Source of the DNA: Bolinopsis microptera
Lineage: Eukaryota; Ctenophora; Tentaculata; Lobata; Bolinopsidae
Length of the DNA stretch: 64,000 nt
Direction: 5' to 3'
Assembly: GCF_026151205.1 (NCBI RefSeq)
Contig: NC_087083.1
Span: forward strand, 7,168,460 to 7,232,459
In this document: in pieces, positions 32,129 through 45,767 of the stretch
Layout of the letters: each line of letters opens with the position of its first letter
How positions within the stretch are numbered: the stretch's first letter is position 1
Notes under the pieces: model-generated
Databases searched by the model: none
The model's input: only the letters and a program-made list of their open reading frames with translations
Told to the model about the DNA's origin: nothing
Made by a program: the position numbers and the translations under genes

Positions 32129-35100
32129 TCAAGCATGAGAATCTCCATCAGACATCGCTCTTTCATTTTCTCGCTCCTCCATAGTTGAAGTTCTCTCAGC
32201 AACGTTAATGTCAGCATTATCTCCTTTGACTCCAACACGATCTCCCTTTTCTTCCATTTCCAAGTTCTCCTCCTTGAGTCCCTCCGTTTTGTCATCGCCA
32301 CTCTGTTGTAGCTCTTCGGCCTTAATTTTCTTCTGTTCAGTTCCCTCATTATCTCTTCCAACATCTAGTTCCTCATCATGTACGTTCATCTGCTCGAGCG
32401 CGTCAGTTCCATTTGCCATCTTTTGTTGTAGCTCATCCATTTTCACTCTCTTCTGCTCAAGTAAAACATTTTTAGTTCCATCATCGATTCTTTGTTCTTC
32501 CGCTTTCATTTGCCCAGGTGCTTCAAATTCTTTATCAACTGCAAGATTTCCTGGTACTTTGGCTAGATCATTTGCTTGCACTTTAACTCCTTCAAGTTCA
32601 GTTGTGTCCTGATGTACTTCTATTCGAGTGAATGTATCATCTTTTCTCTGTTCCTCTGTTTGCTCTTGTGCTGGTTCTCTCACCAATGCCTTTGATTGGA
32701 CTCTCACTTCTGCAAGTTCGATCGGTTCCTCATGTTGTTCGGTTATTTTCGGCTGTATATTTTTATTGTGTGTTACAGCTCGCAGAACAGTATCATAAAT
32801 TCTTTGTTGCTTTCTTGGCTCTTTGGTCAACTCCTTTGATTGTACTTTGACTTCCCCTAGTTCTGCAGTTTCTTCTTGAATCCTTCTCCTGAATAGAGCT
32901 ACTGCTTTTACTGTTACAGCTGAATTTTTAACTCTGTTATGTATTCTTCTTAATGCAGTCAGGAAGAAACTTGTCAAGGCATCATCAAACAGGAGGGGGT
33001 TAATGACGGAGTTAATGGGAAGAACTATCATTGAAAAGTAACCGTACCATGGGGTGGCGTCCACCACCTCCATGGAGTGAAGAATGCAGATAGAAATGAA
33101 AGGCAACCAACAAGCAAAGTCAGATGCTATGATAAAAGAGATTCTTCTGTTCATTTTCGAATTCCTCTTTTCGACTTGGCGATCGTTCTGACCTCCAGCA
33201 AGTTGTCTTGATGATTTGATTGAGATAAACCCGATGAGGGTATAAGATATTGTAATTATGATAAAGCATACAAAATTGAGAAGAATAAGTGCCCAGACGA
33301 ACATTCTTTGAGGGTCATCGATCTTGACAAAGTATTTGAAGAGGCAAACTCCATCGTTTCCATAAAAATCAACTTTTGTTTCTTTCATTGTGTGGTCTTT
33401 GTAGTTAAGATCATGAGAAAACATTTGCCGTGTCATCTTGTTTATCAAGTCCCAGCTCAAGGTTCTTGCTTTCATTCTTCCATAATAACCTTCCAACGTA
33501 TTGAACATTTGCTGTTTGTTGGGTGTTCCAATGAACAAATGTAATTCCTCTGGGAACTTTAGCGCATTTACGAAAAAGTCTTCAAATTTCCCGATCAGTG
33601 GAGTCACAGCAATCGCTGCTGAAGCAATTGCAATGGAAAAGATTCCTGTTGCGATTTGAAGACCTTTCTTAACGTTGACCTCTCCTGGAATCCTCATTGG
33701 GTTCCATATCCCATGAATTCTGATGAGACTCAGTACCGTCATGGAAAATAAAGAGATCTGAGATCCGATTGTGCTGACGATGCCTATTACTGAACATTTA
33801 ACACTTGTGATCCAATCAATCTGATGGACACAGTAACCTTTCTTGAAGATAATCGTATTATAAACAGATATCACGATAAGATAGCAGCCAATCAAGAAGT
33901 CTCCAGAGGATATGAGGATAATGAGGGATTTGTTTATCAGTGCAACTGAAGTCTCACATCGTCTCAAAGTTCCAACGTTCTTCACTATAATGACTAGATT
34001 TGCTAAGACTGCGAATATTCCGATAACCCAGGACATCACTTTAAGAACGTTGTCTTGTAGGATTTCTTTTGAACACTCATCGTTGCATTCGTCAGATAAG
34101 TTGAAACAATCAAAGACACCGTCACATACTTTTGTTTTCGGAATGTAATGGTCTGCAGAACATTTGTAATGGTTTGTGCAAGAGTTCTCATCGGATCCGT
34201 CTTCACAGTCTTTTACCAGGTCGCAAACTTTTGAGTAATCTAAACACCTGATTTTATCGTCACAAATAAAGTATCTGTTGGTATATATATCTTCGAATGA
34301 ACTGGTGACAAAAACAAGGTATTCGTTGTTTGCTATGGTACCGACTCTGTTAGGAAATTGGTCCGGGCAATATTCATACCTTGGTATGGTCCTGAGAGGA
34401 CATGGCGAGTTGGCACATTTGTTGGTACAGCTAGTATATACATACTGCTCCCCAAACAAGTGGTCACAAACCTGATTGCTGCTTGGAAGATGCAAAGTAG
34501 TTTTTGTGTCGACCCCGAAAAAAGTATGTTCTGGGAATATGAAGAGTTCACTTGTGCAAATGCTTTTTTGTAGTTCGATGCTCTTTAGACCTTTCTTGCA
34601 ATAAGAAATTTGTTTGGTAAAGCCTTTGTCCGTGGTTAGAAGTGATACTGACTTTTCGTTCGAACTCCGGGATTGTTTGCAAATTTGGTTTTCGTTGCCA
34701 CAAGTTTCAATTCCATCACACAGATCTCTTAACTCGACGTAACCAGGTTCTTCATAATCATTAGGGCAGACGAAAACGTTTTCACATGAGTTATCATTCT
34801 TGACAAATCTTTTGGTCCTGCCGATTCCACACGTTGGCCATATTGGCATCTCATCACTACCGTCCACACAATCTTCGACCCCATCTTCCAACCAAGACAG
34901 TGGCAGAGTTAATTCACCTCGGTTCCCGACTTTTCTTTTACATGTTCCCTCAGTTTGGGAACTGCATATCAGTTGCTTTTCATCTACATTTTCATCACAG
35001 TCTCGTTCACTATCACATATGAAGTGCTTATGCAGAGTGCAGGATTTTGATATTGGATAACACACTTTCTCTATGCCATCATCACAAATTTGTTCGTTTG

Positions 35101-37295
35101 TTTTCAGGCAAATCATATACTTAGAAACTGTAGACAAATATCCAGCTACTTTGCAAATGATACCAACTCTTGATGGGTCGGTACAGTTTGAATGACTCTC
35201 GACAAATTTCTCACAATACATGCCTGTACTGTCGGGGCCGGGGGTGTTCGATAACCATGGATATACAGATAGTGGGAAACATTTGGTGAAGTTGTGTACC
35301 GGCACAGTCTCTAAAGTACCTTTATGTGTACAAGTTTCTATAGTTGCATTTGTGACCTGACAATTTGCTTCGTCCTCTCCGTTTGGACAATCGTTGTCTC
35401 CATTGCATATGTATTGTGGAAACAAATGTCTAGATTTGTCGCCAAATTCATCTTTGCAATACATGCCATATTTATATCCATTACATAAGGCTTCATCTTC
35501 GCAGTATTTTTTATCATCACCGGGCATGTTACCCCTTCGTGCTATGCATTCGTCATCGCAAATCGTATTTTTACGTATCAACTCCCCACTAGGTACTTCC
35601 ACCAAATCATCCGGACATTCTGCTTCATCAAGTTTAGAAACAGCGCAGAACACTTTACCATCACAAAGTCTATCAATTTTATTCTTAAGCATAAATGTTG
35701 TGCAAAGGAAATGCCTTCCTTTACACAGATAATTATCGCACAAATACTCATTATTGCAATTGGTTATTTTTCCTCCTCCTAGTCCTAGATTTTCCATACC
35801 TTGATCGCATGCCTGATAAAAGTGCGGATCTTTTGAGCAGATCTCTCCTTTAATAACTCCGGCCATTCGAAAGTCTCTGTAGATTTCTTTAGAATTGTGA
35901 CACATATTGAAGATCTTGAAACCGTCGTAGCCGCAGACGTACTTGAGGAAACCACGTTGTTCCTTAATTGCACACATTTCTAAAAAAATGAATTTTAGGT
36001 CTCATTTTCTCAGTGAAATTTACGACTTGATTACAGATGGAGAAATGATAAAGGACTTGTCAGTTGTCTCACCTAAAATTTTTCAGGAACTATAAAATCA
36101 TGTCAGATTAAGCAGAAGTTGCAAACCTTTACAAAGATCCACTGATTCGTCTGATCCGTCATTACAGTCTTCATATCCATCACAGAGTGACATTGTGTTA
36201 ACACATTGTAGTCCACCCGGACACTTTGCTCTGCCTTCCGGGCATGTGTAATCTGATGTGGTCATTATACAATTACATAACTCGGTTCATTTAAGCCTTA
36301 CTTATGTTAAATTTAATAATATTAAATTAGGTTGTTTCAAAAGTGTTGCAAAGATGTACTTCTTGAATAACCTTTTATGCATTTGTCTAAATTTCGTTTT
36401 AGATCACGAATGTACATCTTTGCATCAGACTCGCACAACTAAAAATAAGGCTGATTTGTTAAGAATATACTCATAGTTACGAGAAATTTGTACAAACCTT
36501 TACAAAGTTCCGGTGATTCGTCCGATCCATCATTACAGTTTTCACGTCCATCACAGAGTGACCATGTTCTAACACATTGTAGTCCATCTAGACACTTTGC
36601 ACTGCCTTCCGGGCATGTGTAATCTGATGTGGTCATTATACAATTATGAATTACATAACTCGGTCCATTTAATCCTTACTTCTGTTAAATTTGATATATA
36701 GGTTGTTTTAAAAGTGTTGCAAAGATGTACTTCTTGAATAACCTTTTATGCATTTGTCTAAATTTCGTTTTAGATCACAAATGTATCTTTGCATCAGAAC
36801 TAACACAACTAAAAATACAGCTTATTTGTTAAGAATATACTCAGAGTTACACGAAATGTGTACAAACCTTTACAAAGTTCCGGTGATTCGTCTGATCCGT
36901 CATTACAGTTTTCACGTCCATCACAGAGTCCCGTAATTGTGTCAATACATTGTAGTCCACCTGGACACTTTGTAGTCCACCGCGGGCATGTGTATGCTGA
37001 AGTGGTCATTATACAATATAACTCGATACATTTAGACTTTACTTATGTAATCTGTTAAATCGATTTCAAATATATCTTTCCATCGGAACTTGCAAAATGC
37101 AAAATACAGCTTACTTATTTAGAATATACTTAGAGTTGCGAGAAATTTGTAGTTTGTACAAACCTTTACAAAATTCCAGTGATTCGTCTGATCCATCATT
37201 ACATTGTTCTTTTCCGTCACAAAGTTTCAGTGCTTTCTCGTCGACACATTGTTGTCCACCCGGACATAGTACACTGTCGTCAGGGCATGTATATT
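32129..37295 (-). CDS. LDLa-repeat class A GPCR (GRL101-like type), 5' end incomplete
   Basis: Exons on the minus strand: 37295-37164, 36996-36868, 36623-36498, 36252-36127 (one LDLa module each, all phase 1-1) and 35979-32129 (1282 codons from the first Met). The small exons show CPGG..C, LCDG, and CNDGSDES ending in CK, the Ca-binding LDLa signature. The big exon adds more Cys-rich ectodomain, ending in LDLa-like CEDGSDENSC and CDGVFDCFNLSDEC, then a 7TM core at about residues 640-1010. TM7 reads INSVINPLLF (NPxxY variant). TM3 ends LSLIRIHGI in place of DRY. The second extracellular loop is very long (about 100 residues). A tail of about 270 residues is charged, with three copies of an E-x-x-E-V-x-V-Q-S-K type repeat. 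No signal peptide exon was found, so the gene extends upstream. The ligand is unknown. Confidence 0.9.
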
Positions 37296-40200
37296 CTGAT
37301 GTGGTAATTATGTTGAATTTAGCTTAACTCAATTCATTTTAATCAATTTCAAAACAATGAATTGCGGTAAATGTGACGTAAATTTCAGCCCAAACAGAAG
37401 TTAAACTAAACCGGCCACGGCATAACGGCATTTACCAAATTGAAAATCTCAGTTTATTCCGGTCCCGGCTAATCATTTTTCATACTTTTCATGCCTTCCG
37501 CTTAAACTTTGATTCCATTCCACTACTGATGTAATGGCATCTTGAATTTTAAGATAATTCTTGAAGTGTTGCTACGATAAGATTGTTAACAGCTGTTACT
37601 AAAGCCATTTTTCCTTTTTTGCTCATAATCTAGATCGATCTAGTATACATATTAATATAGGCAGGTAGGCAGGCTCATAATTGTGACCGTTCATGATATA
37701 GGTTGCTCAACGTTTGGTCTGTATACACATACAATGGGACCGATGTGATAGGCCTCTCGTAATCAATCATCATCTTTAGAAGACCCTTCCCTGCCCCCTA
37801 AAAACCTCTAACCTGTTAAAAACGACTGGGTTAGGTTGATCATCAAAAGGAGCAGTATATTTACTGTTAGCTCTATCTTAACGAAAACCATTATCCACTT
37901 GTGGCTGTACTTCGTTTCATTCTTCTGAGGAGATGATATATTGTAGTGGAATAAAATTTAATAACTCAATAGCATCAAGAAAGTGGCTACTTTCAGTTTC
38001 ATTACATTTACCGTATTCATTTTCTCTTATTTGGGTATTTTTTCTTACAAATTCTAAAACGGAGGAAAATGTTTTGCGGGCGGTCGGCGAAAACAAATTA
38101 AAAAACTTTAACTGTGCCTGCAAACAAATACTTTATAATCTCTTCAATCGCAACAGTTATGTAAGTAGTAATTTGGTAAGATAAAAACGTGAAGATTTAA
38201 AAAGCTGCAGCAACTATAGTAACTAGTTTTCAATGCTGTTATGTTCAATTGTCACCTTCCAGGCTCCAGCAAAATGAAAAGGTGTACGACTGTCGACTAC
38301 GACTGTAGGTCGTAGTTATACAGGGTGTAATGAGATACAATACTAGATTACTACTGTACTGCACGAGATTCGAATTAGATGTTAAATAAGCTTGATATGC
38401 TGAACTTACTGTTAATGTTGAACCTGATTTACCAATAAATTCAGCTGTCATTAAAAGAGAAAAATGGTAATTCATCACCACAAGGCACAACATCAACAAT
38501 TTGCACCCACTCTGTGTTGCTTCCTAAAGCGAAATGAGGTTCTAATTCTACTTCTATCACCTGGACATATTCTAAAAACAAATTATATCTCAACTGGGTA
38601 GTGGGTATAATCAGAGCCGAATTGCATTGTAAGCAAATAGAATCATTATTATGCAACCACAGGAGAAGGTTGAGGAGTTAAAAATGGCCAAAACCTTGAT
38701 TATATCAATATGTGAACGATCCATGAGACTAGACTAAAATCAAAAGTTGTTTATTTTCTGGCTTTAGCTGTTTCATCCCGAAAATGGAAAAATAAAAAGG
38801 AATGTTTGAGCTATAGCCCAAGTGGCCGACGGAATGTTGACAACCCTCATAATAATAATCATTTTATAAATATACGTGAGCGTATCCGATTTTTTCCACT
38901 TAACGGTTTGGAGACTTTATTCGTTTCATGATAAATTATGACATTCTAGGGCGTGAAAACTCCTCGTGGCCAGACTGTCGTGGTGAAATATCTTTGAAAA
39001 TGAGTCCTGATCGCTGCTCAACCAGTTTTAATTTAATTGGCAGACGTTACCAGATGGGGCAATTCGATAATCTGTCGGTGGACACACTTTAGCCTAAGAT
39101 TAAGAAACACCTAAGGGACGGTTAAGCGTGGACAACACACAGGGGTAGCTTATAAACGCACGGACACGTAAAGTATGGTTAAGCCACTTTTAAGGCACAG
39201 TTAGGGCATGGTAATAAGTGACACTTAATTAAGCCCAGTTCAAGGACATTGGAGTAATATGAAAAAGAACATTCCCAGAAACCACTGTGCTCAACTTGAT
39301 CGTAGAGTGTGTTACTGTGTTCTAGAAATAAACCAAAGGCGCTCTCATCTAGGGTATGATCCATGGCTTTTCTAATGGCCTTTGTTTTAATCCTTGGTTT
39401 GTTGGGAGTTAGCAAGGGGTTTGCTTGCCACAATAAAGCAGGAACCCTCTTCATGCAATGCCCATGAATAAAGCATTGTTATGTCATTGGTCTGGGTACC
39501 TGCTTTGACGCCTTTCTTTATTTCACAGTAAGATAATCTCACACTGACGGGTCTTTACCATTCGCTGCGACATATTACAAGCTACCAGTACCATAAACAT
39601 AGTGTTCACTAAGAACCCTGACTGGAGCCGGAGGACCTTGGCAAAGAGCCAATAATCGCCGGGGTCCAGTTTCTTTTATTTCATACTTATATGATGTAGA
39701 AATCTGAGGTGTCAGTATGCAGGGAGCTTGCCGGCAAGACCGTTTAGGATATGTCATATGGTTACACCATCTTAGCGTATTATGTACTGTCTTATTCTTC
39801 TTCGTAGGGGCTGTTGTCAAGGTATTTACCAAAAGATAGAACATAGAAGCCCTGTGCTTACCCTAGGGTAGGTACAGGTAGATATTCAGCTAATGAAATG
39901 AAAAAAATGTACTTAAGATCAGTGGTTTTACCGTGCCTTACGTACATTACGTGCCTGCGCGCGCTAAATTAACTAAATTAATTAAACCTCTGTCATGTGT
40001 TCATGTTATCCGTGCCTTAGACATTAGAGTTAGACAAGGGACAAAAGTAATGTTACTCACATTACATTTACAAGAGACATACCTTATCGGACATATTAAA
40101 TGTCGCGGACAAGTTTTTCATGGACCAAATTTATCACGGACATAATTATTCACGCTTATGCATTATGATCACCGCCCAAAAATTTCCAAGAAATTGTGAA

Positions 40201-40440
40201 AATTGTTAATGATTTAAAAAGAAGTATTTTACCCTTTTTCTGAACTCAGGAATGAAAAATGTAACCGCTAGGCGGATGAGTGATCATATTCGTTTTAGTA
40301 TATCAATAAACTATAATTTATTAATCGGCAAATTAATGGAAATAATGATGAATTACCGGACTTTATTATTCAATTTCACGGACCTTTATAACACTTAATG
40401 CCATATGCCAGACATTATTTTCACGGACATAATTATTTAG
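37296..40440. other. Repeat-rich intergenic or 5' intron DNA
   Basis: No convincing gene. Frames at 39179-39454 and 39575-39844 (minus) have no recognised domain. 39930-40440 holds degenerate copies of CACGGACATAATTATT and related pieces. The signal-peptide exon of the LDLa receptor may lie here but I could not identify it. Confidence 0.4.
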
Positions 40441-42245
40441 GTTATTGACCATTGTTAATGCAATGGTCTGGCCCGGCGCACGCTACTTCGTAGCACTTGC
40501 CATGATCGGGCAATTTCGAGAAAAAAGCATATCGCGCGCTACTTCGAAGAAATTCGGACGAGTAACATACGTCAATTCAGGCTAAGGTCTTCAGTGTGAA
40601 AGTAATGTCCATGATAATTATATGACCGATGAAGTAATAATATATAATATTAAGTAATAATATATAATATTACTTTGTATCACGTCGTTTAATGGGTGAT
40701 ACTCGTAAAATATTTGTTCCATATTGGACCGTCGACGATCGTCCAACTCGGCGCGCGTCCTGTACTGGTAGGTTATAAACCTACAATCACGTCGTGACTT
40801 GTATCACGTGGTGACCCCCATTGTCGCTTCACTACGATACAGGGGGATCCGCGCACTCGTGCGCGGCGGGTCATACAACGTATGACAAGTCGTGATCCCC
40901 ATTGTCGTTTCACTGTAGAGTTTCTACGATACAGGGGGAACCGCACACGTCACTCGTGCGGATCATACAACGTATGACAAATGTTACTCACATATATTAA
41001 CACACAGAATTTTTACTGAATAAGATTTATTAAGTAAAAAAAGGAACTCTGCTGTTCAGTTTTTGCTATATAAGAATGCTTTGTCATACGTTGTATGACC
41101 CGCCGCGCACGAAGTGCGCGGCTCCCCCTATAGTGAAGCGACCGTGGGGGTCACCACGTGATCAGTGATACAAAGAATGCTATGCAAAGTACACACAAGC
41201 GCCCTGTATTACGTAACTTAAGCACTGCAATATCATTGGTCATCTTTATATCCAATGCGAAATACAAAATAGTGCACTTTACCTCTAATCCATGGCGAGT
41301 GAATTAGTGAAACCGATTCGGCGGTCGCGCGCTACTGCAAGCAAGAAGGCTCCCGGCTCTGGTAACTGGTTATTATATAGCAAAAATATACCCTGCAAAG
41401 TACTTACAGCCGCACCTAAGGCCGATTTCTCAACAATGTGTGGCGGTGTGCGCGCAGTGGGCTGAGTATATGGTTACCTGGGGACCTCAGGCTATTATTG
41501 ATTATGTTCATAAACGAATAGAGATTCGGCGGAATGACAGGCTGAGCGCGGCCCAGTAAAGTATATGGCTGAATTTCAAATTTGAATTTATCGCTCAGCC
41601 TGTCATTCCGCCGAATCTCTATTCGGCCGAATCTCTATTTTATGTTTATGAACATAATAGCCTGGGGTCCCCAGGTAATGCTAAAGTAAGTAACTATAAT
41701 AAATAATTTTTTGGAGATACATTTTGGCAAATATAATAGGAGGCATTTAATGAAAAAGTTATAATTTTTGGATATTAATGGATCAAATTGTATTATTTAT
41801 TATTCGAAAATATCTTATTATATGGTGTATCAAAGACATAATATGATTATTCCTATTTACTGGTTTGATGCATAAACCTTTATATATAAACCTATATAAT
41901 AGCTTGATGTAGACCAAATAAGAACTGGCGTGATAAAGTTTGGGGTTGAATTGTGCGCATATGTAATGAACGTAATGAACACTTTTGAGTAATCTGAAGT
42001 GATAATCAGAAGCAATAATTACTTGATACAGAAATCAGAAGAAAAAGTTGTATCACGTTGTGACCCCCACGGTCGTTTCACTACGATATGTGCGCGGCGG
42101 GTCATACAACGTATGACAAGAAAAAATTAAACATATATATTCTGGGAGGAGTTAACAAGTGATACTCGTAAAATATCTGTTCCATATACAGGACCGTCGA
42201 CGAGTCCAACTCGGCGCGCGTCCTGGTAGGTTGTAAACCTACAAG
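40440..42245. repeat. Cluster B of GC-rich inverted modules
   Basis: Module X (GTGATACTCGTAAAATAT, ACTCGGCGCGCGTCC, GGTAGGTTGTAAACCTAC) at 40690-40790 and 42156-42243. Module Y (GTATCACGTGGTGACCCCC, TTCACTACGATACAGGGGG, GCGGGTCATACAACGTATG) at 40800-40882, 40885-40982, inverted at 41085-41168, and truncated at 42051-42120. Module Z (ACCTGGGGACCTCAGGCTAT, GACAGGCTGAGCGCGGCC) at 41475-41560 and inverted at 41608-41700. Module W reversed (GCGCGCTACTGCAAGCAAG) at about 41325-41370. The modules are shared with cluster A at 16.5-17.6 kb. Confidence 0.85.
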
Positions 42246-42706
42246 AGAGGAGCTGTTTTGTGGGAGGCGTATTATACCCGTAAATGACATGACCGCACAA
42301 TTTCGATTACACAGGCCTCTGTGTCTCTGTCCCTCTCTGTAATGTGTTTACACCTTTGCATCATGCATCAAAATTTTTGGAATTTCACCCTCCTAAACGT
42401 ATTTCAATATCTCTCAAAACAGTTTCAAATGAGTAAAAGTCAGATGACTAAATTGACCTGTAATTTTTACAAAATTTGAAAATGTTGGTGTAAAAATCCT
42501 TTTCTTTTGGGTGGGTACGCACCAACCTGCACCTACACGGTGGAGCCATGCCTGTTAAAATATGATCCTACAAATAGATGAGATGGCATTTTATTGAACT
42601 CTCTTAGTCGAATATTGAGTGGACCGTGCTGAAATTTGAATCTTGCGAGTTGATCAAAATATAGAGTGCCTTAATTGAGTCTCATTTAATCTGAGTGGAC
42701 CTAGGG

Positions 42707-43866
42707 TAAGGCACATAATTTTGTCAGGGTACCTAATTTTGTCATTTTGCTCTGAAAAACTGCCTCGGCTCGGAATTTCAGCTTGAAAGAAAAGGATTGT
42801 GTATAAAAAGAAAGCTTAGACTTTGCTGAAACTGCTCGTACAAAGTTTAAGTTTCTAGCTCTTTTGCATCTGTGTCAAAAATGAAGGCGAAACTGTTAAC
42901 CCGAAAAATAAATAAGATCCTTAAGGTTTTCTTAAGGAATTTTCAAAATTTTGATTTATTGCTATTTCAAAAGTAATTGAGCTAGCTTCATGCCATTGCA
43001 TATTTCAAATATCTTCTACATCAGAAGTATACGTACAAATTTTCAAGTCTCTAGCGCAATTATTGTTCAAGTTACAGAGGGTGACAAAATTAGGTTCGAT
43101 TTTGCCAGAAGTACCTAATTTTGTCAAAAAAATCGACCTTTCTCAAATTTCTTGTAAATCACAGATTGTGTTGAAAATGGCCTTATACAACTATTCTGAA
43201 GTTTTTTTGCCCATAGGATATGTATAAGGCACTTAAATAATAGCATAACACTTATAATAGCATATTTTCGCCGAGAAATATTAGGTGGATAATCTGATTT
43301 TTTCAATCTAAAATGACTAAAAAAATATTTGATGAAATTACTAAGCAAGTGATCTATCTACAGACATGAAAATTTCAACCTAGGCCTAGAACCAATCGTT
43401 TTTCAAGATGCCAGTGGTTTCAGGGGCATTTGGGGCTATTTTCTAAGATTAGATACCCAAAAAGTGTCATCTTTTCATCAAGCTACAAAACTATGAAAAC
43501 ATCATATCTTTGGGATTTTTGAGGTCAATGTTGGTAAAAAAGCGCTCGAATGATGCATCCAGGTAGTCTAAAATACCGAGAAACGGTTACTTTTTGCACA
43601 ATCTTCAAGTGACAAAATTAGGTTCGGGGTGACAAAATTAAGTAAAGTCACCTAATTTTGTCATTTTTTCAAAATAATTTTTTTAAACATCTTCAACCCC
43701 AGCAATTTCGATCATTTTTGTGTTAGAACTTGCCTAGACTGTCTACTATAACATGGTGGAGGTTTCATCTAAATCGGAATTTCAGACGAGGTTAAAACCC
43801 ATGGTTTATATCAGGCAGTCGGAAAATTGCCAAAAAATGACAAAATTATGTGCTTTACCCTATTTA
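42707..43866. mobile_element. 1.16-kb element with terminal inverted repeats
   Basis: Left end GGGTAAGGCACATAATTTTG and right end CAAAATTATGTGCTTTACCC are inverted copies with one mismatch, each flanked by TA. ACCTAATTTTGTCA and its inverse recur inside (42730, 43110, 43615-43660). No open frame of interest: a non-autonomous mariner/Tc-like element is likely. Confidence 0.75.
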
Positions 43867-44375
43867 CCAAGTGCATTTGATGGCTCAAGGAACATATTCC
43901 AAATATTTGTACCTTTGTATGCCATCCCTAAGAATTGTACCTGATGTGTTTTAAGGGCACGGCCATAAGAGACACAAGGAGTTTTTAACCCCCCCCATGT
44001 CAGCGATATGTTTATGTTAAATTTAGCAACTCTAATACCATATTACAGGTAGATGAATGTAGGATGGCTAATACTCGTGATACATTGCATTCATAGTTAC
44101 CTTGTTACTTCTTCTGAATCAGGTACAATGTTTTGCTCTTTGTAATTCCATAATTTTGTAGCCCTTGCTGGATATATAAACAACTGTTCTTCTGTACATT
44201 TTGTGCTTGTATATAGGACTATTTAAACAACTGAGGAGTCCTATATTGTTATTTGACTCTCAACCATTCATTAAGACTCGATAAGTACTGATCAAATGTT
44301 GTCTTAAGTATATCTCAATAAAATAACTTAAAAAAACATTTAATATAGTGTAAAATAATAACTTTCAATCTAAAG

Positions 44376-45614
44376 GTGGAAGCCATCCATTTGATGACGA
44401 GGATTACGATGCTCTGGAAAAAAGAGGAATTGTGGTAAAGCCAGATGTTCTTCGTTATCGTGGAAACATCTTGCTACCGGTAACATATTATGTACTTTGT
44501 TTGATAAGTAAAGTTTCAATTTTATTGATATCTTGATTTCTAGAGTATCTGTATCAAATCATACTTCTGAGCCAAAATGTTGATAAAATTATTTTGATAA
44601 AATTATTTTCTTATACTCCATTATAATTATCTAACATCTCGAAACTAAAAAGTTCATCTAATATAAGATGTTCTTGTGAGTAGGGTAATATAAGCTGAGT
44701 AATATAAGCTGAGTAATATAAGCTATTCTGATGTTTCACCTTTTCAGATATCAAAGAGGTGGGGTGATCAGACAACTCAAGTAAAAACTTTACCAACAGG
44801 TCAGAATTACATGATCACACACTCTGTCTTGATTTATTACCCCAAATCAATGCTGTAAAAATCCATTGCTCCAACTTGTAAAATGAGAAACATGATCAGA
44901 TTGGTTCACTGAGGGTGAAAGTACGGTGAAGACAACAGAAACTGTCACCTCTACTCCTGAACCCACTACAGTTCTCACAACTACACCCACTACCGAGCCC
45001 CCTCCTCCACCAGTCTTATTCGGTAATCTCAATATTTTAATACAGCTCATATTTAATTAATAGCTGAGTCAATAACTTTAATCTCGATATCTATAAAATA
45101 GTTCATACTTTCTTAATAGTTAATATCTTAGTTTTTGACTTGAAGAAATTAATTAGTTAATTAATGAATAACCTGCCCTTATATTAGAGTGGTCAGATTG
45201 GAGCGTGTGGGAGAACTGTACAGCTAGTTGCGGTAACGCAGTGAGGACCAGACTCAGACTCTGCCTCTCTACAGGTGTTATATCTCACATATTTGTAACT
45301 TGTTCTTACTACTACACAATTACTTATGTTCTTCTACTTAAGAAAATCTCTAGTTACCCCTGGCAACCTTTAGTAACATTTAGTTACCTTCTAGTAACCT
45401 ATAGTAACCTCTAGTAACCCCTTGTTACCTCCTAGTTACCTCTAGTAACCTCATAGTAACCTCCTAGTAACCCCTGGTAACCTCCTAGTAACCCCTGGTT
45501 TACTTTCAGAAGCTAACACGGAGCTATTGGACAGTACTATTGTAGATGACTCGCTTTGTAACGGTGGAAAAGGTTCTATTGATGCAGAGGATTGTGTTTT
45601 ACCTGAGTGTCCAG
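44376..45614 (+). CDS. Partial gene: Thr/Pro-rich linker plus thrombospondin type-1 domain, five exons
   Basis: Exons 44376-44479, 44748-44799, 44900-45022, 45188-45274, 45510-45614; GT/AG borders with joining phases (1-0, 0-1, 1-1, 1-1, 1-1). The first two encode an unrecognised segment including PFDDEDYDALEKRG. The third is a mucin-like linker rich in Thr, Pro and Glu, ending PTTEPPPPP. The fourth and fifth form a TSP1 repeat: WSDWSVWENC, TASCGNAVRTR, LRLC, then CNGG and EDCVLPECPG. This implies an extracellular matrix or receptor ectodomain protein. Neither 5' nor 3' end was found: no start Met and no stop codon. A short exon set in an AT-rich region leaves the first two exons less certain than the TSP1 pair. 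Confidence 0.75.
45350..45500. repeat. Imperfect tandem repeat in the intron within the TSP1 domain
   Basis: About nine copies of AGTAACCTCCTAGTAACCCC-like units of 16-18 bp, running up to the acceptor at 45509. Confidence 0.8.
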
Positions 45615-45636
45615 GTAATTAAACTACAGTTACTTT

Positions 45637-45767
45637 GATTAATGTTTACCTTTATTAATGTTTACCTTGATTAATGTTTACCTTTATTAATGTTCACCTT
45701 AATTATTGTTTACCTTAATTAATGTTTACCTTTATTAATGTTTACCTTGATTAATGTTTACCTTAAA
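45637..45767. repeat. About 18-bp tandem repeat after the last TSP1 donor
   Basis: About seven copies of ATTAATGTTTACCTTG, beginning 22 bp inside the intron that starts at 45615. Confidence 0.9.

Noticed and set aside
38386-38576. Possible minus-strand exons with acceptor TTTTTAG and donor GTAAGT
   Set aside because: Joining them needs an intron of about 34 bp, and the peptide has no recognised motif or neighbour in phase.
39179-39844. Two minus-strand frames of about 90 codons
   Set aside because: No recognised domain; possibly old transposon sequence, but nothing specific could be supported.
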